Shown here: positions 1 through 6,996 of the stretch, piece by piece | Numbering within the stretch: position 1 is the first letter of the stretch | Layout: every line of letters begins with the position of its first letter | Assembly (NCBI GenBank): GCA_050015275.1 | Contig: JBEKBS010000024.1 | Span: forward strand, 1 to 34,345 | Origin: DATKJS01 sp050015275 | GTDB taxonomy: Bacteria; Acidobacteriota; Aminicenantia; Aminicenantales; Saccharicenantaceae | DNA: 34,345 nt | Direction: 5' to 3' | Program-made: the position numbers and the translations under genes | The notes under the pieces: model-generated | Databases searched by the model: none | Told to the model about the DNA's origin: nothing | What the model saw: only the letters and a program-made list of their open reading frames with translations

Positions 1-873
1 AATGCCCTCCTGCCCGGCGACACGATGGAGATCCAGACGTCGATGCGGAATTACATGCTCACGCCCGCCGCCTTCGCGAAGACACCGAAGGATGTCCTGG
101 CCAAGGAGATGGATAATATCATCAAAAAAGACATCACCCAGACGAACTCCATCTATAAGACCCTCATCAAAGAACTCAGACGGATGGCTGGAAGCATCGA
201 GGGACTGAGCCCCGTTGCCGGGGGCGACGAAGAATCCGATGTGTCCGACTCGGTTATGGGACTCGAACAGCTCCTTATTCAATACCGGGAGTCGCTCAGT
301 AAATTGGAGGGTCTGCGGATGCTCGACCAGAACAAGATCATCGGCTTCGCTCAGGCGCTCAAGAAGCAGGACGGCCGGAAATTCGTCTTCTTCTTCTACC
401 AGCAGGAATTCCGGCCGACAATCAGTCACGCGATGATCAGCGCGCTCATTGACAACAACCAGGACAGTCAACACATCCTCGATGCGGTCCATGATCTCTT
501 CCAGACCCCTCACCAGGACTTTTCCCTCGACCAGCAAAAAATCGTCCAGGCCTACTGCGATTCTTCGGCCGACCTCAACTTCCTATTCATGACCAGAACC
601 CCTGAGAGACTCGGGGGCATCACCATGCGGGATCTATCACAGGACGTGTTCAAGATATTTGCCCAGGCCGCCACGGCCACGGGCGGCATCGCCGAGAGCA
701 CCCAAGACCCCACGGCCGCGATCCAGGACGCCCTGAAGGCCTCGGAGACGTATTACCTCCTCTCCTATACTCCGGCATCCGCCGCGAAAGACGGAGAGTT
801 CAGGACGATTAGCGTCAAGGTCAAGGATAAGGACTACAAGGTTTTTAACCGGCGGGGCTACATCAAGGGCTGA
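1..873 (+). CDS. VWFA-related domain protein, C-terminal part (5' end outside window)
   Basis: The reading frame is open from base 1, so the gene begins upstream of the window; the ATG at 25 is internal, with no ribosome binding site before it. About 290 residues are visible. They are mostly helical and polar, and end in a block containing YYLLSYTP and YKVFNRRGYIKG. That ending is what I know from the C-termini of the VWFA-related proteins common in Acidobacteriota (exported, function unknown). The VWA fold itself would lie in the missing or early part; I see no clear MIDAS motif in the visible segment. Family assignment rests on the C-terminal signature only. Two copies of an 11-bp tandem repeat follow directly after the stop codon. 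Confidence 0.7.
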   Translation, partial: NALLPGDTMEIQTSMRNYMLTPAAFAKTPKDVLAKEMDNIIKKDITQTNSIYKTLIKELRRMAGSIEGLSPVAGGDEESDVSDSVMGLEQLLIQYRESLSKLEGLRMLDQNKIIGFAQALKKQDGRKFVFFFYQQEFRPTISHAMISALIDNNQDSQHILDAVHDLFQTPHQDFSLDQQKIVQAYCDSSADLNFLFMTRTPERLGGITMRDLSQDVFKIFAQAATATGGIAESTQDPTAAIQDALKASETYYLLSYTPASAAKDGEFRTISVKVKDKDYKVFNRRGYIKG

Positions 874-876
874 GTT

Positions 877-898
877 CCGGACCTCATCCGGACCTCAT
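877..898. repeat. Two tandem copies of an 11-bp unit
   Basis: CCGGACCTCAT occurs at 877-887 and again immediately at 888-898, just after the stop codon of the VWFA-related gene and just before the transposase relic. It may be slippage or a scar of the insertion next to it; the sequence does not say which. Confidence 0.7.
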
Positions 899-963
899 CC
901 CATAAAAATGGTCCAGACATAATGTTAGTTTTTTGGCAAAATCTCTTGGAGGAGGTTTTGCGG

Positions 964-1029
964 ATGAAGAAGTCGAAGTTTACCGAAGGGCAGATCGCCT
1001 TTGCCCTGCGCCAGAGCGCAGACGGGCTA
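964..1029 (+). pseudogene. Relic of an IS3-family transposase OrfA (first ~22 codons only)
   Basis: A strong ribosome binding site (GGAGGAGG, about 950-957) precedes ATG 964, which opens MKKSKFTEGQIAFALRQ. This is the recognisable N-terminus of IS3-family OrfA proteins (helix-turn-helix start, usually MKKSKFTEEQIAFALRQ). Homology stops after about 22 codons; the frame stays open to 1356 but the rest is antisense to a lipoprotein gene and unrelated to a transposase. The DDE-bearing OrfB is absent. The breakpoint lies within a few bases of the lipoprotein stop codon at 1027-1029, so an element decayed or recombined here. I could not identify terminal inverted repeats with confidence. Confidence 0.75.
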
Positions 1030-1497
1030 GCGGCCGTAGTTCATCCAAAGCAGAGGCTGCCCCAGGGGCTCCTGGACTTGGCCCGAAGCCTCGGCGGTGA
1101 TGAACAGCTCGAAGCTGTGAAGCGAGGTTTCGGTGACGAGCTTGCCGTTGAGGTTCTTGTCGACTACCAGTGCCCCGATGCTCTGGGCGGGCGCGTCCTT
1201 GGTGGCGCGAATCCAAACGACATAGTAGCTGGCTGGAGGCGTGAGTCTTTCGGGATGAGCGAGGTGCTTCACCGTCAGCTCGATGCTTGTATTGTCGTTT
1301 ACGGTGACGCTAAATATCGCCCTGCCCTCCACCGACGGCATCGTGGAGCTCGTTGAGAGGCGGCTTCCTCCTCCCCCGCCGATGCCCAACATGGCGCAAC
1401 CCGACATCGCCAGGGTTACCGCCAGAACCGCCGTGCTCCAGCTGTTCCTCACGAGGATCCTGCTGACCTTGTTTGAGGTTCCCTTTTTATTAGTCAT
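1027..1497 (-). CDS. Small putative lipoprotein of unknown function
   Basis: This is a 156-residue protein with a basic N-terminus, a hydrophobic stretch (about residues 20-31) and a lipobox-like MSGC with the candidate lipidated Cys at 34, followed by a glycine-rich linker (GIGGGGG). The mature part is beta-rich (SYYVVWIRATKDAP, IGALVVDKNLNGKL, SFELFITAEASG) and resembles uncharacterised Acidobacteriota envelope proteins; I do not know its function. The ATG at 1497 has TATAAT at 1504-1509, so transcription could start almost at the start codon, while the nearest SD-like GGAGGGG sits about 12 nt away. A GTG at 1452 with AGGA upstream is an alternative start giving a more typical signal peptide. 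The 3' end abuts the transposase relic. Confidence 0.75.
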   Translation of the reverse strand: MTNKKGTSNKVSRILVRNSWSTAVLAVTLAMSGCAMLGIGGGGGSRLSTSSTMPSVEGRAIFSVTVNDNTSIELTVKHLAHPERLTPPASYYVVWIRATKDAPAQSIGALVVDKNLNGKLVTETSLHSFELFITAEASGQVQEPLGQPLLWMNYGR

Positions 1498-1689
1498 ACC
1501 AATATTATACCCCTCCGGCCCGCCTAGCGTCCAGTCAAAATTATGCCGGGCCTGATCTTTTCAGCTGGTCTCTCACCGTGGCGCATTTCTTGAATCTTCC
1601 TTTCCAATGTGCCGGGAATCTGTCATCCTCGCACATCCCCGACGAGGACCATGTCACGGTCCTTGACTAGGGCCCGGGGCCGGCGATAT

Positions 1690-1704
1690 CATCATTTTAT
1701 GATG
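1690..1704. repeat. Short perfect dyad upstream of the small exported protein
   Basis: CATCAT-TTT-ATGATG is a 6-bp perfect inverted repeat about 85 nt before the next start codon. It could be an operator, but is short enough to arise by chance. The rest of 1498-1758 shows nothing else I can support. Confidence 0.3.
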
Positions 1705-1758
1705 GGAGGCATCGGTTCCGAGCTTTGTGGCGTGGGTTCGCGCGCGCCGTCCTTTCTC

Positions 1759-1779
1759 TATACTTGAGTGTGAAAGGAG
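1759..1779 (+). promoter_or_regulatory. Candidate -10 box and Shine-Dalgarno for the small exported protein
   Basis: TATACT at 1759-1764 is a good -10 hexamer, followed by AAAGGAG at 1773-1779, 9 nt before ATG 1789. No convincing -35 box is seen at the usual distance, so the promoter call is weak while the ribosome binding site is strong. Confidence 0.4.
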
Positions 1780-1788
1780 TTGAATCAT

Positions 1789-2160
1789 ATGAAAAAATCA
1801 TTATCCATTCTCTCGGGAGCCTTTCTGGCCCTCGGGCTGATCTCCTTCAGCCTGGCCCAGGGAACTCAGATCCCGCCTAAGAAGGCCGTCCGCTTCATCG
1901 GGACGGTCGATTCCGTGACCATGGGCGATCCCGCCACGGGCACGAAGTCCGAGATCGTCGTGGTCAACAACGCCACCAGTGTGAGAAGGGGAGATTCAAC
2001 CAAGATGAACTTCCTGGTCGTCGCCACGACCACCTTGTACAACGCCAAAGGCGAGGGGATCAGTCTGGCTGATATCGTCAAGGGCAACGAGGTCAACGTC
2101 AAGTACAAGACGACGGCCGAAGGCGTTTACGTAGCGGTTTCCGTCAAAGTCACCAAGTAG
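1789..2160 (+). CDS. Small exported protein, DUF5666-like (unknown function)
   Basis: This is a 123-residue protein. The start is ATG 1789 because AAAGGAG lies 9 nt upstream; a TTG at 1780 directly touches that site and is rejected. Residues 1-24 form a signal peptide (basic MKKS, hydrophobic core, cleavage probably after SLAQ). The mature part, about 100 residues, is a compact beta-rich domain (FIGTVDSVTMGD, SEIVVVNNATSV, GNEVNVKYKTTAEGVYVAVSVKV). The pattern resembles small periplasmic DUF5666/OB-fold-like domains with a conserved ending of the type V.VKYK....G..A..V.V. This is a fold-level guess. It runs convergently toward the tiny basic protein, with only 15 nt between their stop codons. 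Confidence 0.75.
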   Translation: MKKSLSILSGAFLALGLISFSLAQGTQIPPKKAVRFIGTVDSVTMGDPATGTKSEIVVVNNATSVRRGDSTKMNFLVVATTTLYNAKGEGISLADIVKGNEVNVKYKTTAEGVYVAVSVKVTK

Positions 2161-2175
2161 ACACTCTGTCTGGAT

Positions 2176-2331
2176 TCATTCTCCACGGCGCTTCCCTGTT
2201 CGCCCGAACCTGACCCGTTCGGCTTTCACATCCGCCCGGACGGCACGGGCGAGGCCCTTCGTCTCCGCCCGGCTCCTGACCTTGCCCTGCTGGGCCCTCC
2301 GGGCGCCCTTGGTTCCTTGCCGTTGTCTCAT
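2176..2331 (-). CDS. Very small, strongly basic protein (51 aa), unknown function
   Basis: A 51-residue ORF opens at ATG 2331 after an excellent Shine-Dalgarno sequence (AAAGGAGG, 8 nt upstream). About a third of the residues are Arg or Lys, with almost no hydrophobic residues, so it is probably disordered and nucleic-acid- or polyanion-binding if expressed. A longer frame continues upstream to 2550 but overlaps the CHAD gene and lacks a ribosome binding site. It lies downstream of the sixA-CHAD pair on the same strand, after a 205-nt gap. I recognise no family. The support is the ribosome binding site and composition only; a chance ORF in GC-rich DNA remains possible. Confidence 0.5.
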   Translation of the reverse strand: MRQRQGTKGARRAQQGKVRSRAETKGLARAVRADVKAERVRFGRTGKRRGE

Positions 2332-2536
2332 TCTTGAATCCTCCTTTGATCCGATCTCGACAGCCTCTATCGGAACTGGCACCATTACCCTATCACGCCC
2401 TTTTGCCCTTGCCCATAGTCTAGCCAAAAAAATTGCATGTCGATTTGCCCCGCTTAGAGAAGGACGAATACGATGGTCTTTGCGGCCATGACTGCCAAAT
2501 CGCCGGACCTGCGCTTCCGCGCAACCGGATGAGACC

Positions 2537-3400
2537 TCAGGGAGGGCCATCCGCCCCCGTCTCGTGGGCCGCGAGATAATCCGAGAGCGCCTTCCAGCTC
2601 GCCTCGAACTCCGCGAGGTGGCCGGACTTGCTGGTTTTCGTCAGCCGGGAGAATTCGAGATAGGATCGGGACGAAAAGAGCGGTCCGGCCGCGCGGCACT
2701 TTCGAAACTCGCGGAGGGTTTTTAGGACCACTTCATCATCGTGCCAACGCCCGAGGGACTGGTGAACTCCCCTCAGAAGCGTGCCGAGGGAAGCCGTGTC
2801 TTCATCGGTCGTGCCGTCGCCCCGAACGATCTCCAGGGTATATCGGGCTTCCTTGGATTGGATCCTGAGGAAATGAAGCCGGCCGACACCCCTCACCGGG
2901 GATGATTCTTCCCGGAGGCCTCTCAGGAGGCCGGAGAGCCGGGCCTCGGCCCCCGTCCGGACCCGGAGGGATGTCAGTCCTTCGAGGCCGGAGGCGATCG
3001 TTTTCCAGGACGATCCAAAAAAGTCCGTGTCGAACCGCCGGCAGACCCGACAGAATCCCCTCCCTTCCCGGCGTTCGCCCTCCTTGAGCCAGTTGTAATA
3101 CTCCGGCAGCTCGAGGCCGTGGTCACGCGAGGCCTGCCTGACCCTGGCTTCGAGGACCTGCAAGTTCCGGACTTTCCCCGCCGCCCGAAAGATCCGGCGG
3201 GCCGGGCCGAAGGACTCCTCGGCGTGAAAACGGGGGTTGACGGCTTCGATGAGCCTGAAAAACGTCCGCAGCTGCTTGATGCAAACGCGCATGTCGTGGA
3301 TCGAGTCGGTCAGGAGATATTTCGAAGCGATGTCGTATTGCTCGCGAAAATAGGCCTGCTGGCGGGCATAGAACGCTTTGAGGGGTGGAGAGATCGCCAT
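2537..3400 (-). CDS. CHAD domain protein (polyphosphate-binding type)
   Basis: This 287-residue protein has the two-fold helical repeat of CHAD domains. The first repeat carries SIHDMRVCIKQLRTFFRL (H35, R38, K42, R45) and the second LHFLRIQSKEARYTLEI (H176, R179, K183, R186); these conserved His and basic residues line the anion-binding channel in the family. CHAD domains are known to bind inorganic polyP. There is no signal peptide, so it is cytosolic. The start ATG 3400 is preceded by GGAGGATTAG. It lies 44 nt downstream of the SixA-like gene, probably in one operon, and is divergent from polyP kinase and phosphatase genes. It could tether proteins to polyP granules. No CYTH domain is fused. 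Confidence 0.9.
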   Translation of the reverse strand: MAISPPLKAFYARQQAYFREQYDIASKYLLTDSIHDMRVCIKQLRTFFRLIEAVNPRFHAEESFGPARRIFRAAGKVRNLQVLEARVRQASRDHGLELPEYYNWLKEGERREGRGFCRVCRRFDTDFFGSSWKTIASGLEGLTSLRVRTGAEARLSGLLRGLREESSPVRGVGRLHFLRIQSKEARYTLEIVRGDGTTDEDTASLGTLLRGVHQSLGRWHDDEVVLKTLREFRKCRAAGPLFSSRSYLEFSRLTKTSKSGHLAEFEASWKALSDYLAAHETGADGPP

Positions 3401-3444
3401 CTAATCCTCCTCGGCCGCGGCCGCCGCCCGTCAGGGAAGGCGGC

Positions 3445-4149
3445 TCAGCGCGCGGCCCGGGGCTTCCGGTTTCCGGGACGGCCCTGACGCCCTTCCTGTT
3501 GGTTCTTGATGAACTCTTTCACGAGTTTCCGGGCTGACTTCCGGATCTCGTCTTTCAAAGCGGCGGCGGCAGGCCTGTTTGCGCGGGACAGAATCCCGTC
3601 CATGCTTCGGACGAGCCGCGCCTCCAGGCCGGTGCGGACCTGTTTCTTCTTCTCTTTGAGGCGGGCGGGGGAGGTGAATTCGAGGAGTTTCCCCGAACCG
3701 CTCTTCATGTCCGCCCAATGGTCGATGGCAAGATCGGCGGCGACGACGCCGGCCTTGGGGATCGTTTCGCGTAAGCCTTTGACGAGATAGGCGGCGAGCT
3801 GGCTGAACGCCGGGTCGTGGCCGATCAGCATGAGGGAACTGTATTTGTCGGGCTGCCTGCCGATCTCTGCGGCCAGGGCGTCGGTGGCCGGGTTCCCGTA
3901 AAACGTGTCCCGGAGAAGGATCTTCTGCGAAGGATAGCCGAACGCCTTGGCGAACAAGTAGGCCGTCTCGATGGCCCGGTTGGCAAAACTCGAGATCATC
4001 AAATCAGGGATGGCATATGTTTCGGCCAGATGACGGGCGACGGCCTTGGCTTCTTTTTCACCCTTTTTGACCAGCGATCTCTCGAAATCCGGGAGGCCCT
4101 CTGCTCTGTCCTGGGCGGTCGCGTGCCGGACAAGAAAGATCCTTTTCAT
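3445..4149 (-). CDS. SixA-like histidine phosphatase with basic C-terminal extension
   Basis: This 234-residue protein starts with the phosphoglycerate-mutase/histidine phosphatase signature LVRHATAQD (R8, H9 as the phospho-accepting His). SSFANRAIETA supplies R58 and LIGHDPAFS the second catalytic His, H111. This matches SixA-type phosphohistidine phosphatases, normally about 160 residues. Here residues ~165-234 are an extra tail very rich in Lys and Arg (LKEKKKQVR, RKSARKLVKEF, RPGNRKPRAAR). SixA removes phosphate from phosphohistidine, but in this family substrate is hard to infer. The context next to CHAD and polyP genes, and the polybasic tail, suggest a role at polyP (inference). The start overlaps the stop of a 16-codon leader ORF. 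Confidence 0.88.
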   Translation of the reverse strand: MKRIFLVRHATAQDRAEGLPDFERSLVKKGEKEAKAVARHLAETYAIPDLMISSFANRAIETAYLFAKAFGYPSQKILLRDTFYGNPATDALAAEIGRQPDKYSSLMLIGHDPAFSQLAAYLVKGLRETIPKAGVVAADLAIDHWADMKSGSGKLLEFTSPARLKEKKKQVRTGLEARLVRSMDGILSRANRPAAAALKDEIRKSARKLVKEFIKNQQEGRQGRPGNRKPRAAR

Positions 4150-4196
4150 GGCGTCCTTCTCCTTCCCGCCGCCTTCTCGGGGCGCTCTCCGGCCAT
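4146..4196 (-). CDS. Possible 16-residue leader ORF coupled to the SixA-like gene
   Basis: AGGAGGGG followed 6 nt later by ATG 4196 starts a short frame (MAGERPEKAAGRRRTP) whose TGA at 4146-4148 overlaps the ATG of the SixA-like gene as ATGA. The arrangement is classic for translational coupling. The ribosome binding site is stronger than that of many annotated genes here. The peptide carries no obvious attenuation signal such as runs of one amino acid, although it has three consecutive Arg codons. It is unproven. Confidence 0.4.
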   Translation of the reverse strand: MAGERPEKAAGRRRTP

Positions 4197-4402
4197 GACA
4201 ATCCCCTCCTGTTAAGAACCTATAAAGATGGCGTTAACTCTTTGTTAAAACACATTTTGCCGGAATTCTAGGCTTGGCAAACGCTCTCGTTTGTGGTATT
4301 TCTTGGTGGCCAGGATAATAACCCATCTCTTCTTATGGTAGGCGAATGAGAGAGAAAAGTCCATCATCATCCGCCCGGACCGAAATTCATGGGAGAAATG
4401 CC

Positions 4403-5386
4403 GTGAAAAATTCCCAGCGATCGTATTGGCTCGGCTTCGACCTCGGGGGAACGAAATTGATGGCGACCGTGTTTGACCGTGATTTCCGGATCGTGGCTTC
4501 TCGCCGGGCCAAGACCAAGGGCGCCGAGGGGACGGCCGGCGTCCTGGAGAGGATCCAGTCCACGATCTCCGAAGCCCTGGGGGAGGCCGGCCTTGAACCC
4601 TCATGCCTGGCCGGGATCGGCGTGGGCTGCCCGGGCCCTCTCGACCTCGACCGCGGCGTTATCCTACATGCTCCCAACTTGGGCTGGCATAACGTTCCGC
4701 TCAAAGGGACCCTGGAAAAAAAGTTCAAATGCCCGGCGGTCATCGCCAACGACGTGGACGCCGGCACGTTCGGGGAATACCGTTTTGGCGCGGCCCGGGG
4801 CGCCCGCTGCGTCCTGGGTGTCTTCCCCGGCACGGGGATTGGCGGCGCCTGCATCTATGAGGGGAAGATCATCCGCGGCAGGACCGGCTCCTGCATGGAG
4901 ATCGGGCACATCCGCGTTCAACCGGAGGGCCGCTTGTGCGGCTGCGGCCAGCGAGGCTGCCTGGAAAGCGTTGCCAGCCGCCTGGCCATCTCCGCCGAGG
5001 CCGCCGCGGCGGTTTATCGGGGCGAGGCCCCGGCCCTCCGCGGCCTGGCCGGGACCGACCTTGCCGAGATCAAGAGCGGGACGTTGGCCAAGGCCATCAA
5101 AGCCGGAGATTTGGCCATTGAGATCATCGTCCGGAACGCCGCCCGGCATCTCGGCTCGGCCGTGGCCAGCGTCGTCAATCTCCTGGCGCCGGATGTCGTC
5201 GTTCTGGGCGGCGGGCTCGTCGAAGCCCTCTCGGACGTCCTCCTCGGCGAGGTCCGTACGGCCGTCTGCGGCCAGGCCATGAAAGCTTTCACCAAGGACA
5301 TCAAGATCGTGGCGGCTGAACTCGGGGACAACGCCACCGTCATGGGGGCCGCGGCCCTGGCCGCCGCATCGGAGGACGCGTCATGA
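4403..5386 (+). CDS. ROK family sugar kinase (glucokinase-like)
   Basis: I prefer GTG 4403, which has GGGAG 7 nt upstream and starts 9 residues before the phosphate-binding loop; ATG 4346 is an alternative with a poor ribosome binding site. The result is 327 residues, normal for the family. GFDLGGTK is the N-terminal ATP-phosphate motif; ANDVDAG carries the catalytic Asp (D117). The ROK zinc site is intact: H169, then CGCGQRGCLE with C179, C181 and C186. FPGTGIGGA and VVLGGGL are further ATPase motifs. ROK kinases of this form phosphorylate glucose or related hexoses. The stop overlaps the next start (ATGA at 5383-5386), placing it first in a polyP operon, which raises the possibility that polyP serves as donor (inference). 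Confidence 0.92.
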   Translation: MKNSQRSYWLGFDLGGTKLMATVFDRDFRIVASRRAKTKGAEGTAGVLERIQSTISEALGEAGLEPSCLAGIGVGCPGPLDLDRGVILHAPNLGWHNVPLKGTLEKKFKCPAVIANDVDAGTFGEYRFGAARGARCVLGVFPGTGIGGACIYEGKIIRGRTGSCMEIGHIRVQPEGRLCGCGQRGCLESVASRLAISAEAAAAVYRGEAPALRGLAGTDLAEIKSGTLAKAIKAGDLAIEIIVRNAARHLGSAVASVVNLLAPDVVVLGGGLVEALSDVLLGEVRTAVCGQAMKAFTKDIKIVAAELGDNATVMGAAALAAASEDAS

Positions 5387-6996
5387 CCGACAATGCGGCC
5401 TGCCCGGAATCCAAGGTCCCGGCCGAAGAGAAAAAGCGACTGGCCGCCGTGATTGACATCGGGGCGACGGCTGTCCGCATGGATATCGCCGAAATCGACA
5501 AGAGCGGAGGCGTCCGCCGGCTGGAGTCTCTCCGGAAGCCCGTCCGTTTGGGAAAAGACACGTTCACGAAGGGCCGGATCGAGCAGGATACGATCGGCCA
5601 GTGCATCGCCATCCTCAAGGGATTCCAGTCCGTCATGAGCGAATACGGGATCACGGACTCCAGTCAGGTCCTGGCCGTGGCCACGAGCGCGGTCCGGGAG
5701 GCCTTGAACGCCGATAGCTTCCGGGACCGGGTCTACGTCGCGACCGGGATCAACCTCAAGATCATCGATGATGCCGAACAGAACCGGTTGACCTTCCTGG
5801 CCGCCCAGGAGGTCTTCGAAAAGAAGCCGGATCTGGCCCAGGGCGATGTCCTTGTCGCCGAGGTCGGCGGCGGGAGCACGGAGCTCTTCCTCCTCCAGCA
5901 GGGCCGGGTGAACTTTTCGAACTCCTATCAACTGGGGACGCTCAGGATGCGCGAGACCTTGGAAACCTACCTGACCCCGAGCGAGCGCGTCCGCCGGATC
6001 CTCGGCCAGCATATCGGCCGGACGGCCGAAACCATGAAGCGCGAGGTCCCCCCCGTCCCGAGTCCGGTCCTCGTCGCCATGTCGGGAGACGCCCAGTTCG
6101 CCGCCTCCCAGATCTCGGCGGAGTGGCCCGAGGCCCCGCTGCTCGCGGTGGATTCCAAAACCTTCTCGGCCTTCGCCGACAAGATCATCCCTCTCCCGGC
6201 CGAGAAGCTCGTCAGCCGGTACAAGCTGGCCTTTGAGGAGGCGGAAACGATCGGTCCCGGGCTGTTCACGTACGTCATTCTATGCCGGACGTTCAAGGTC
6301 GAGACGATCGTCATCCCCAAGACAACCTTCCGGGACGGCCTCTTGCGGGAGGTCACCGCGGCGAGTTCCTGGACCGACGCTTTCGCAGAGGAGGTCGTCC
6401 GGCAAGCCATCGCCCTCGGCGAAAAGTATGACTTCGATGAGAAACACGCCCGGAACGTCGCCGACCTCAGCGTCCTCCTGTTCAGGGCCCTCCAGAAGGA
6501 TTACCATCTCGACCCGCGGCACGAACTGCTTCTCAGGGTGGCCGCCCTTCTGCATGAGATCGGCGGTTTCATCAGCAACCGGAGCCACCATAAGCACTCG
6601 ATGTATATCATCCAAAACAGCGGCCTCTTCGGAATGTCCCGCGAGGACATGACCCTGGCGGCCCTTATCGCCCGCTACCACCGGCGCGCCCTGCCTTCCC
6701 TGAACCATCCGGAGTACATGGCCCTCGACAGGGACAGGCGCATCACCGTTTCCAAGAAGGCGGCCATCCTTCGCGTCGCCGACGCTCTCGACAGGAACCA
6801 TCTCCAGCAGGTCAAGGATCCCGTGCTCACCCTGACGAAAGGGGAGTTCATCATCACCGTCGACGGGGCGGGGGACCTGGCTCTGGAACGTCTGGCCCTC
6901 AAGGAAAAAGGCACGCTCTTCGAAGACGTCTACGGGCTGAAAGTCGTCCTTCGCGAGGGCCGGGCCCCGCTCCCGGAGAAGCCCATTGCCGGCTAA
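5383..6996 (+). CDS. Ppx/GppA family exopolyphosphatase with C-terminal HD-like domain
   Basis: This 537-residue protein has the actin-like ATPase-fold motifs of the Ppx/GppA family: AAVIDIGATAVRMDIAEI at residues ~21-38 (phosphate 1), an Ala-Thr-Ser-Ala-Val-Arg-Glu-Ala segment near residue 105, and VAEVGGGSTEL near residue 163 (phosphate 2). The C-terminal half (from about 340) is the HD-type helical domain: LLHEIGGFI, HHKHSMYII, YHRR and VADALDRNH. Family members release phosphate from polyP chain ends and/or hydrolyse pppGpp; the sequence does not decide which, but its place between a sugar kinase and PPK1 favours polyP. Translation is probably coupled to the ROK gene through ATGA, and its end overlaps the PPK1 start by 11 nt. 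Confidence 0.93.
   Translation: MTDNAACPESKVPAEEKKRLAAVIDIGATAVRMDIAEIDKSGGVRRLESLRKPVRLGKDTFTKGRIEQDTIGQCIAILKGFQSVMSEYGITDSSQVLAVATSAVREALNADSFRDRVYVATGINLKIIDDAEQNRLTFLAAQEVFEKKPDLAQGDVLVAEVGGGSTELFLLQQGRVNFSNSYQLGTLRMRETLETYLTPSERVRRILGQHIGRTAETMKREVPPVPSPVLVAMSGDAQFAASQISAEWPEAPLLAVDSKTFSAFADKIIPLPAEKLVSRYKLAFEEAETIGPGLFTYVILCRTFKVETIVIPKTTFRDGLLREVTAASSWTDAFAEEVVRQAIALGEKYDFDEKHARNVADLSVLLFRALQKDYHLDPRHELLLRVAALLHEIGGFISNRSHHKHSMYIIQNSGLFGMSREDMTLAALIARYHRRALPSLNHPEYMALDRDRRITVSKKAAILRVADALDRNHLQQVKDPVLTLTKGEFIITVDGAGDLALERLALKEKGTLFEDVYGLKVVLREGRAPLPEKPIAG

Noticed and set aside
922..1356. 144-residue plus-strand frame that begins as a transposase
   Set aside because: Only the first ~22 codons are transposase-like; the rest is antisense to the lipoprotein, so it was annotated as a relic instead.
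4197..4402. Specific promoters in the divergent region between sixA and the ROK gene
   Set aside because: Several -10/-35-like hexamers exist on both strands (for example TTGGCA with TATTTC 17 nt later on plus), but none is close enough to consensus to call.
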